DNA of 33,820 nt from Microcaldota archaeon (GTDB lineage: Archaea > Micrarchaeota > Micrarchaeia > Anstonellales > Bilamarchaeaceae), in the NCBI GenBank assembly GCA_018812625.1, contig JAHJDH010000003.1, forward strand, positions 1 through 33,820, written 5' to 3'. A program made the position numbers and the translations under genes. The notes beneath the pieces are model-generated. The model saw nothing but the letters and a program-made list of their open reading frames with translations. It searched no databases and was not told where the DNA came from. Position 1 is the stretch's first letter. Every line of letters starts with the position of its first letter. Below, piece by piece: positions 20,701 through 32,700 of this stretch.

Positions 20701-23700
20701 AATGAGAAGGGCCGCCTTCAAATATGATTCTGATTCTGAACTTGCCACGCTTGCTTTCGATGCACTGAAACTCAGGCAGCAAGTGCACGGAGCATCGGAA
20801 AAAAGCAGAGAGTCTCTGATTGCTCAGGCAGAGGATAAGGAAATGCAGATTATGCAGCGCCTTAGAACAGATCCAAAGAAGATGGATATTATAGCATCGC
20901 ATCTCTTGCTTAGAGGAGTTAGAACAAATATCTTGACAATAGGCGCTCCAATTGACAAAATCAATGAAACCCTTGGAAGGAGTCTTGTATATATGGCAAA
21001 GCACCAAGATGGGGTGCTCCAGTTCCAGCAGCATGAAAGCGGAAGACGCATCGCAACCGACGCAGTGAACATGTATATCCAAGCACATGGAGCAAGATAC
21101 AATCTGCAACGGGCCCGTCCTCATGGTTTTGAGTCACGAGTTGCAAGAAGGCAGCTTGAACTCTCGGCAAACGGATTCCTTGGAATTGCCAGAAACGCAA
21201 GCTCAGACACTGCATATGCCCATCACCAAGCTGCACAGGGGGAGATGATAGGACAGTGGGAAAACGCATATAAGATGTATGGTGAGGCACTCGCAGGCCT
21301 TGCAACACCAGGTGGAGTGAAACCAGATGCAATTACAGAAGATATGGGATATGCATTCCAGCTCATGCGTGAATTCCCATCGGTTGCTGAAGTCACGAAG
21401 CTCAATGTTCGCCTCATGCATGCGAGCTGGGGCATATATATCGACCCGGAAACCGGAGAAACAAGTGAATTGCACCTAACAGCAAATGAGCAGAGGGTTC
21501 TGGTTGCCGCAATGCAATCTGCAAACGGCGCCCTTGAACAGATGCTCGGTACTGCCTCGAGTCTCAGAACATTCATGAGCACTGGCGCTGGTGATGAGGG
21601 CCACGAGATTCTGCTTGAATTAGAATCACATATCGAAGAAGTCGAGAAACAGATAGGAACTCTGATGCAGCATGCAGCAGCAAGGGACCCAGAATACATC
21701 AAGAAATACGGCATCACAGATGAGATGAGCCATTCTGAGCTGACTAAAATAACAGGCGATATCACCAGCCACCGCGATAAGACATTTATAAAAGTAGATT
21801 CTCTGATACAAAGCGGAACCTCATGGGACACCGCTGTAATGATCGGAGAAACACTCGTCAAAACAGTCGCCTACAGCGCGCTTGCATTCAGCGGATACGG
21901 AACAGCCGCAGGAGTAGCAGGTCTTGCTGAAACATATGTTGGTATGGAGGAGATGGTAGCCTCAAAGGGCGGACTTGACCAGATGGAAACCCGCGAACTC
22001 TGGGCATACTACGGAGGATATGCAGTAGCTGGCGCTGGAGCAATTGTTGGAGGATTGAGCGACTCGATGAGAATGGCACGCAGTCTCAGTTCACCAACTC
22101 TAGGAACAGTTGGGCTAAGGATTCCAGGAACTTCAAGTTTAGCCCCTCGGGCATTGGACAGAGTAACTAGTGTCCTGGGCTCAGGAGTCATGGACAAGAT
22201 AACAAATGTCGGCGGCCTTCTTCTTATGGGCGGTGGTGTGGCACTTGGAGGACTCGAAGTATATAACATGTATAGGGAAGGCGTAACAAGCGAAGCGCAG
22301 TATGGACTTGCATTCTGGAACGCACTGAATCCAGCCCTTGCAATTGGAGGCTCAAAGATTATGAGTCTCAATCCAAAGCTCGCACACAGCAGAAGTCTTG
22401 GGGCAACGATGTACCGCGGCATGATGGGAGGATTATTCGGAATTTCCCAGAGAGAAATGGTCGCGGCCCATAAGATGCAGAGCCAACAACAGTATAATGC
22501 AATGCGCGAATCAAGAGTTGCCAGGATTCGTGGACCGACAAGAAAAAGTACGAGAAAAGCACAGAGCCATCAGTGGGCAATTGATGAGACTGCATTCACA
22601 GCAATCGAACAAAGGCAGGGCTCCCTGACAACAGAAGAACGCATCATGGTTCTTGAGCATTACAATGCTGGAGAAGGAGGTCCAAGACAGATAAATGCAG
22701 TGGAAGCTGCAGGACTTCTTAGCGATTATAATTCACTTGTGGAATCCAGGATCGGACAGCTCTCACCTGAGGCCCAGACAAGGATAAGACAAATTCCTGA
22801 TTTGATAGGAAGGCAGCTTGAGAACGGAGAAGCGCTTGCGATAATAAATGAGTTTGGACACGAGATTCCAGGCACTCTCAAAGCTGAGATGGTTGATGGA
22901 AAACCTGTAGCAAAAGTACAGGTCGATGTCGGACGCATCATGCAATTCCTTGATGGACAGAGAATGAATGCGGCAGAGACTGGCAAAAAACCATTCTACA
23001 CACTTACAGATTACGCCTCTTACAAACAAAGACAAAGTGCAAAGGTACTTGCAGGACTTGAGCCTCCAAGCGCAGCCCCAAAACCAGTTGATACTGGTCG
23101 CGTTCTTGCAGGTCTTGATACTGCGGCAAAGTCCAGAGACTACCAGAAAACAAGAGAAGCGATTCTTGGAATTACAATTGCAGGATACAGCGATGAGCAC
23201 ATCGCTTTCGCAAGAAGCATTGCTTCAGCAGCTGACTTTTTCGCCAATTACAATGAGTTCCCGCCTGGAACTCCTGCAGAAGTAGTCAAGGCCGCACAGG
23301 CATTGGCAGGAGCAAAAGGAAAGAAGAGTAATTTCAGAGATGCCACAAATTATGGGAACGCAAAGCAGCAACTCCAGCTTGCTCTTGATGCAACAAGCGA
23401 GATATTCATCAAGCAGGCTGAGCAAACACAATCAGCAGTCACTCTCGGACTCGGCACAGCAGAAGGAGTAGCTAAATTCACAAGAAGAATTGTGCGTATG
23501 GATTCAGATGCACTTGGAGCGCTCGCACAGCTTCCGCAGGATATCCAGCAGACAGTCAGAGACCTGGCCAATGACCCGAGATTCTTTGTAGCAGCCAAAT
23601 CCACGGAAAAGGAAGAAACGATAGCAAAGTTCTCAGGCCCAGGTGGAAAACTAAGGGATGTTGCACAGGAAGCTGCGGAAAAGATTGCACCGAAATTGCC

Positions 23701-26700
23701 TCCACCAGAAGCTATTGATATACCAATTCAGAAAGCAGTAGGTGACGGTCTCACTCCAATAGTTGGTGAGGAAGTTGTGGTGCAGCCAACAGGAGCAGAT
23801 CAGACCAAGGCAATGAAGATTTCAATTGCAGGTGGTGGGGGTGGAAGAGCACATATACCTGTCCCAGAATCAGTCCCAGTAACAGCTGAGAGCGGATCTC
23901 AGCCAAGGGCAATTCCGCTTCGCCTTGTTAAGCAAAAGAGTGAAACACCTGCTGTCCCAGTACCTGCGCCTGAGCAAATGCCAGCACTTCCACCAAGGAA
24001 AAGACTGACAGAACTCGCCAGCCTGGCGCATGATGCTGTTTTTGGAACTGATGCCCAGAAGCTAAATGCCGCAGACCAGATTGAATCTTTGGACGCAGGT
24101 GAACAGAGAGCATATACAAAATTCGAAAGTCTTGCAAAAAGAATGAAAGAACGCGGAGATGATTTCAATCCAGAAAATTATTCAACTGCCTACTGGGAAC
24201 AGAACGCTGAACCAGGTGTGATTGAAGCCCAACTCAAGGCAGACAAAAAAATTGCTGATTCGCTTGTGGATGCCTATAACAAAATCAATGAGATGGGAAG
24301 CAAACCCATCGAGCATGGCGGGCTCAGACTTGCAAGAGAATACAGAAGAATGCTCAAGTACATAGCAGATGGAGACAGTCCACAGCAGGCCGCAGAAAAA
24401 GTGGTAATGGAATACAGGAACCATGAAACTCCATTCTCCTGGGAGAAGAGAACACCTGCTAGCGCCGCACCAGTAATTGCTACTGAAACAGTTCCGCTAG
24501 CAACTTATGAAGGAGCAATTGGTAATAGAATAGGAAGACCTGAACTTGAGAAGGTTATCGCAAATGCAGATGCGAGAACTCAAAGAATTGCAAGGGTGCT
24601 TGATTATTTCAGAAAAGCACTTGGCGAATCTTCTGTTCCGCCAGAGCTTCGCCCCGCACACAGGGCAACAAAAGATAGCGACAGCCCAGCGATCATCTTG
24701 GAGCAGGCATTAAGATTTACGCAGGATCTGCCGGCAGTAGTTGAATCTCCAACAGAACAAGTGTCAATAGACCTTGGACCATATCGTGGAATAGCAATGA
24801 CGCCAGGTTCAGAAGCGCTTGAAGGAGTCCTAAGCGGATATGCTGATCCACGAATTAGGGAGGTCGCAAGAGTTCTTGAGCACATCAAGGATGGAATACT
24901 CACAGAAGGCAAGGTTCCTGGTAATATGCCCAAAGAACTGATTGCAGAATATCAGGCCATGAGAAAGAGTGCAAGTTCAGAAGAAAAATTTGTTATTGGA
25001 CCAAGGGATTTGGTCGGCCAGGCAATCAATTATGTCATGAGAAAAAGAGGTCAGGCAGAAGAGGGAGAACCAATACCACTTGTCCGAAGGAAAGTTCAAC
25101 AAGCACCAGCCCAACAAGCGCAGGAAGCTCCAGTTATACCGCCCCTCCCGCCAATACCAAAGATGCCAGAAGTATCGCAAAGTGTTGAAATTCCGGTTGC
25201 AGAACAAATGAACTTTGGAGTATTTGATTTTGTTGCATCCAATCCAGGATCTGCTGCTCTTGAAGGTACACTAAGTACAATCACTGATAAAAATGTAATT
25301 GGTTTTGCAAGAGTCCTTGAAAGACTTAATAGTATGGACGCAGACTATCACCAGGTCCCTGGATTGCCTGGGGATTTGCTAAATGCTTACCGTAAATTTG
25401 TTGCTGACAAATGGAATGAAGGAGTCTACTTCCTCAAGCCTGAGCACTTTGTTGGTTTCGCAAAAGAGTATGTTGCAAAAAAACAGACTGCTGCACTGCA
25501 GGAATCACAAGCAATTCCATTGGTCAAAATAAAACCACCTGAATCTGAAGACGAGATTACTGCAGTAATACCATCAGAGGATCTGAGAACCACCAGAAAG
25601 ATGAAACGCCCAGAAGAAGTGATTGAAGTTGATCTTGGCGAGGTCCAGGTTGTAGGCCAAGAAGAACCAGTATCCCCACCGCATCCAGCACAAGGAGAAG
25701 AACCCACAATTATAACTTCTATTCCAGAGGAAGAGACAGTGCCTTTCAATCCAGCAGTGGCAGCTGATTCTACTTTGGCAAATGGAGAGCCAAAGCTTTT
25801 GAATGAACCAACTTACATAAATGGCATCCTGACAATAGAGGCAAGTGGCCTTGGCGGAGATATAGGACATGCTGTGAAACCAGAACATGCCCAGTTCGCA
25901 GTGAATGGAGAATTCAAGACTGCAGGACATAGCGTGAAACCCAAAGGACTTTGGTTGTCCTGGGGCTCTGGATGGGATAATTTTACAAAATTTGCTGGTA
26001 TCGATTTCTTGGGCAACGTTAAGTTTAAAGCAGAAATAAGATCAGGACTAAAACTATTCCTCCTTAGGGATGGCGAGGCCTTCAGCAAGATGATGACTGA
26101 ATTCAGGAAAGATATAAAGGTCGCAAAAAGAACTGAGGGCAGTTATCCTGAAGGCACATGGTATGATGGGAAAAGCTCTTACTATGAAAAGAGCCCTTGG
26201 CAATGGCTCAAAGAAAAAGGGTATGATGGCGTAGCAGTAACAGCAGATGGAGTAGGGGACACAAACTATCAGTTCATGTGGGACGCTGAGTCCATAGTTA
26301 TTTTCGAACCAAAAGGAAGTGTTAATTTACCAAATGGAGAAGCCAGGCTCAAGGAATATCAACAGAGTACTCAAAGCAAGATTGACAGTTTTATACCTGA
26401 GATAAAGAAAGAAGTTGGTGGATTGCATACACAAAAAGAGGCGTACGAATTATTAGATGCATATGCCAAAGGTACCGAGGTATTAGATCAAGATCATAAA
26501 AAATTCCTTAAAAAACTAAAAGATGATGGACTGAGTTTAGAAGATGCAGCAGAAAGCATAATCAAATACCTGATTGATGAAGAAGCGGAAGATAACAGTG
26601 TTGCTAGTATGCCAGCTCCGCATCCAGCACAAGGAGAAGAACCCACAGTTATAACTTCTATTCCAGAGGAGATAACACGGCAGGTACCGCTTCCAGGGGG

Positions 26701-29700
26701 CGAAGAAGGAGTAGTTGAACCTTCAGGACCCACACACTTATACCAGGCCCAAAGCACATCACCTGTTTCTGAAGCCCAGCCACCAATCTCAAGTGATATA
26801 CTGTTCCAAAGAATAGGACAGTCTTTGGAAAACAGCGATCTGAGACAAAGGGATGCATCCAGTATTAATGCCCAGCATGAGAGCACGCCGCTCAGTGAAG
26901 ATGCACTTGATAATGCGCTTTTCCTGTTCAAGGATAGAACAACAGATGGGAGTTCCAGAAAAATTGATGATGCAATTGAAGATGGACTCATAATCGCACC
27001 TCATCTTCCTGATACAAAACACCTTGACATATTTGCTTACTTCAACCCGGAAACAAAAAAGATTGTCAGTGTTGTTGAGTCTCATCCTGACAACATGCCA
27101 GCTTCTCTTAGAAACAATTCAGATCTACTTATAGTCAAATTTAAAGTCAATATCGAGTCAGGCAAAATTGTCGCGATCACCCAGACACCCAATGCAAACG
27201 CGACGGTTAGGATAGCAAACGAAAGGCCTACGCAAGACCTAGCATTGACAGGTCTTGTTGGAATGCGAGTCATGAAACAAAAAACGGTGCAAGCTCCTGA
27301 ACAGGTATTTTCATATGTTCATCAGCCATTGTCAAGCCAAGCTCTTCAGGATAAGCTTGTTGCTGCTGAATCCAAAGGAATAATAACTCCGGAACAAGCG
27401 AAATACTTAAGGAACCAAAGAATTTTCCTGGCAGATGAAGCTAAACGTGATCAGGCACACAGGCAGAGAGTGCTTGATGGTGGAGGCATTTTGAAACCAA
27501 AAGATTACGACTCCATCCCATTCACTGACAAGGCTGCTGATAACGCTGTGACACTGCTTAGCCATTCAAGTGATGTTGATGGACAGCAAAGAAGAACTAT
27601 TGATCTTGCGCTTGAGAGCAGCGGCTGGGTGCCAGGAGAAGCAGGAACCATTAACGCTTATTTCGACCCGAGAACAGAAAGCATAGTTGCAGTTGTCATA
27701 GATCCTACGAATATAAATTCAGATACTGATGCACCTTTTGGAATACCTAGAGAGATCGCGAGAGATACGATATTGAGCAAGGTAGAGTTCGGGATAGGAC
27801 CGGATGGAAGAATAATTAATGTCCGCGAAACACCCAACATCCCAGGAGGAAGTGCATTTGCGGATCCGGAAGGTGCGATTTTCTATTCATTAAGCGCATT
27901 GAAGGGAATGCAGATTGTTGATACTGAACCTGCAGGAGGGCCTCCAAGCGGACCGCGAAAACCATCCGAGCCAAGGGACCTAAAAGGAACAGCGCCTGCA
28001 GCGCCACGTGTTACACCAACTGACATGAAGGCCACTGCACCTGCAGCGCCAAGAGTATCTGCACAAGAAGCAGCAGCTCCGATAGCTAAAGGAATATTAA
28101 GCGGGAACCAAGATGCAATTGCAAGTTACAATAGTATGCCAAAGGCACAGCAAGATCAGATCGGATTTGAAATGACAAAACAACTCGGACTTGATACCAA
28201 CATTGGACTTACCAGATTCGCAAGAGAAGTTAGACTTAGGAACAAAAACATACTTGAAAGAATGTCTATGCTGCCGCAAGAAGTTCAGGATGCAGTAAAC
28301 AGGCTTGCCAAGGGAGATCTTAGTAAGAGCTTTGCAAGCAGAGAAAGGAAAACGCAGAAGGCTGCTGTTGAAACGGCACGTGGCGACATGCTTGATGCAA
28401 TAGAAGGCACAATGCCTGAAGCAGCACAAGAACAAGTGCCTATTGCTGTAGGTGGAGAAGTATTTGAAACTATGAAACCGCCTCAAGAACATGAAGTGCA
28501 TGAAGAAAAAGGACCTGTAATAAAAGCAGTTAAAGATTCAGGAGATGGATCAAAAGGTCCGCGAATCGTCTCGCCATGGGCAGCAGGCGGACCGAGGATA
28601 ACTGTAGGAGGACCTTCAGCAACCGCACACGTGATGCCACCAGGTGGAGGAGCAGTTGCGCCCAAACAATTACCAAGAGGGGAGCGACAAAGACAAAGGT
28701 TCCTCTCAAAACCATTTAGACAATCCAAATTAGTTAGAACATTGACTAGAGAATGGACACTTAGTAAAGGAAAAAAACTCAGCAAAGAATTCAATATGGA
28801 AATTGCTTATCTCATGACACAACCTGAGGATGTCCAGCAGAGAGTAAGAGAGAAGACAACAGCCAAGATTAGGGAAACTTCGGGAGACAAAATAGCAGAC
28901 AGTTTTGATGAAATGTTCACGATTTTAATGAATGTCAAGGGCACTCAATTTTCGCCAGAATATAAACCTGTACTTGAGCTTGCTCCAACACTTTACCAGG
29001 ATCCTGGAGGCTCGAAGACATCATATCCAGGAAAAGAAGATGTGATGAAAAGAGGTACTGAAGAACTCCTTCATGCGCAGGGAATTGAGGTTGGAAAAGG
29101 CGGGTTTGAGAACCTGCTCAATATCATGATAGAAGGGGAAATAAGGTATGGACAGTTCGGGGGTCTTTCAGAAGAAGGAGGACTACAGAGCATGCTCGCA
29201 GGAGGTCATGGCCCATACTATATTGTAGTTGACAGAAGCGTCGCTAAAACTCCAGCACCTGAAAACTTCCATATCGCTTATATCGTTCCAACAAATGAGC
29301 ACAAGAAAGGAGTGATAGCTGCATTGAACCAGGCTGTGGAACAAGGTCTGATGAGCCATGATGAGGCTGTTGGAGTGATGTCAAAAGTAGCGACATATGA
29401 TGAGTTTGCCAATGCTCCAAAGGGAATTTTCGAGAAGCCAGGCGACTTTGCTGCTTCACAGAAAGCGCAGGCTGAAGCAGTTATTGCTGGAGCTCCAACT
29501 CAGAAGCCGCCCTCAAGAATACCATTCTCAGTTAGTGATGCAGAAGTTGCAGTTGAACTGGCTTCCCTCCACCAAAGGGCAGCCTCACCTTGGGCAGGAG
29601 AAACATTCCGCAAAGAAATCAGTGCTGAGGCAATGAAAAAAGGAATCAGCTACGATCAGGCACTGGTAGAAAGGGCAAGAGGAAATGCAGTCAGGAAAAA

Positions 29701-32700
29701 AGCTTCCCGCAGAGCTAGAGAATCAGGATTAGATAATGTTGTAAAAATAGAGGCAACTCCTGAAGGAGAAGTGGTCAGGTTCGCCAGATCAGATGGCACT
29801 GAAGCAGTGATGAGCCGAATGCGTTTCGAAACAGTGCGTGCGCTTGTGCTTGAAGCTGAGAATGTAATTAATGGAGCTCCAATTCTTGATGAATCAAAAC
29901 GCGCAAGACTTACATCGCTAAAGGAAGATACAGAATTCAACAACGCAATGCAACATGGAGACCGGACCGCACAGTTCGATAAAGCGCTTCGGCAAATCGA
30001 GCTTCCTGGCAGATCCGCAGAGCTGCATGACATAGCCCAGCTGTTCATTTCAGGAGAACCTGCGAAAATCAAGGACGCTACAGCCAGGTTCTATGCATTG
30101 TCGAATTCAGAGAAAGATTCGATAAACGCAATGGTCTCAGAGGGAAGCAGATATGTGAATGCTGGCTCGGACGAGCGACGGACAATCGCAAGGGAATATG
30201 CACTTGAGAGTGCACATCGCGCAGCAGGAAGACCAAGAGAAGTTCCGAACAAGGAAAAACTTACCGAGCTTGCACAGGCAGCTTGGCATATGCTTTATGG
30301 AAACAAAGATGCTGTAGGCAAGTTCCTTGATGGTCAGGATCTGAGCATGGCAGAGGAGCACGCATATGGAAGGTTCTACCAGTTGATGAAGAACCAGGCA
30401 ATGGAAAGCCCTGAGAAGATCAATATACAAGGATATGTTGATGGTTATCTGGCAGAACAGGCTGGTGCTGCTACGCATGATGTCACTACAGGCTATACTA
30501 ATTACCTAAAGGCAAAAGCCATCCAGGGAGAAATAGCAATCCAGGACTTCTCAGATGAGGTCCAGCTGATGGCAAAAAGAATAGATGCAAGCGAGCTTCC
30601 AGCTGCAGGACCTGAAAGAGAAAGCTACCTGAATGGGAAGGCAGAACAGGTCCGGATAGATTTAGCTAATATGAAAGCGCTCATCCAAAACTATGACCAA
30701 ACACCTGAAAATAGGCCAAAGACTCCTGCGATGGAAATGATGGATGGCTATGTTTCGCAGGGCATGAGCCTAGGAGATTCTGCTGAACATGTCCTTCTTG
30801 ATATGGCCAGAATTGATTTCCTTATCAGTACTTATGAGCAAGGACCTGAAGCCAGACCAAAGACACCAATTATGGGATTCATGGATAGCCAAGTTCAAGC
30901 AGGCAAAAACGTGAATGATGCCGCGAGATTAACATTGGCAGGCATAAAGGCTGCTGAGGCAGCGCAAAGCGCAACATATGCTGCAGATGAACCTCATGTC
31001 CCGATGCCTGCCGCGGCTTTTGACAGCAAGCTGAACACAGCGAACCTTCATCCAGAGGCACAGGAAATGATTCTAGCCCGGCAGAGCCAAAAACGCCTCA
31101 GTGAAGGAGGGCTTGACAATTGTATAGCAATTTTCAGCAGCGATCTTACTGCCGCAGTACAGGATGGTTTGAGTTATGTCAATGCCCCAAGACCTCGTCT
31201 TCCAAAAGAAGAAGGAAGCAATATCCCAGTTAGTGCATACGTCAATTCAGAAGGAATAATAGTTGCAGTCATTGACAGCTGGTCAGCCATCAGAGATGGT
31301 ACGAGTTCAATTCCAGCAGAAGTCCGAAACAACAGGAACCTTTCGATAGCGATTTTATCGATAAACATGGAAAGCGGAAAAATCGAGAATGTGTTCTGGC
31401 AGGCCGGATATGAAACCAATCTCAGTACAAAGACCAAATCACAGCAGCATCCACTAACAGACCTGGTTGGTCTGAAGGTTCTGAAACCTCATGAACCATC
31501 TAGTCCTGGAGGAGGTGAAGGCGGACATTCACAAGGTCCAGAAGGACCAGAAAGTATTACACATGTTTCTGGAGACGGTGAAACACCCCCCATCCATATT
31601 GAGGCAGATCCTCAAGAAAACGCACCAACCTCGCAATACGGAACTGAGCCACAGCAAGTTGATCCCACGCTTGAATCAGAAGTCATGACAACTCCACTCA
31701 AGGTTGCGGAAAAACCTAAACCTCAGGCAGTAGTTGAAGAACCAGAAGTAGGAAAAACTTTGCCAGGAATTGGTCCTGAGATTGGCGAGGATATTGGAAG
31801 CGCATCAACTGAAGCAGGTATAGCAGCGCAAGGTGTACTGCTTGAGGAACAGGACACACAGGACCATTATGAACCGACAGTAGCATCTCCTGGAGTTGAA
31901 AAATCCAGCGGGAAGAAACCGCAGACTGCGGAGACATTGCTGAGCGTGGCAGAGAGTTTTAGTAGGCTGAGGGAAATGGAGCCCCAACAAAGAGCTACAG
32001 AACTGTCAAAGCTGGATATTGATAAAAATGCAATAAGGGCAATTGTAGGAATCCTCGAATATCCTCAAGGTGACCCAATAGCAGTTGCAATAGCAAATGA
32101 ATGGGAGATATCGCAAGTTGCAACGCTAAGGCAAAGGCGAATTGATGGTTCTAGAGAATTAGGAGCACTGAAGGCAATTGATGAGGCTTTCGGCAATTCA
32201 GATCTTTGGACAGGTGAGGAAGGTTCTGGTAATCCCACAGTTGAGACACTGATAGCTGCCCTTGGACTAAGCAAGAACACTCCGATGAGCAGAACACTCA
32301 GTAACCCTACAGAAAGCAACTCCCAGCGCAATGCAATAGTAGCAGCCTACAATTCCGAGGGTGCCAACGGAGTGATGAAGTACCTTGCTGAAAGAGGATT
32401 TGATAGCAGGGAAGTCCAGAGACTTCTTGTTCTTGACAGTCATATCCGGTCCAATATATCTGAACTGCCACAGAGAATAAGAGAAGCTTATGAATATGAA
32501 GGAGTCCTTGGAGTATTTGGAGAATTAGTTGGGCTTGGAACTCTTGGCGATAAAAAAATCCTTACAGATACAGCCAACCTTGCCCAAGGAAATATGACAT
32601 TCGTTGAACTCGTGATAAAAGGAGATCTTGCTGGAAAAATACAGACTTTGCCAGGATATGAAAATGCCAGAATATATGGCATTTCTAAAATTCCCGGAGG

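Noticed and set aside
21223-21861. 212-aa minus-strand ORF and many other minus-strand ORFs within 14750..33778
   Set aside because: Shadow ORFs opposite a long coding frame; no supporting motif.
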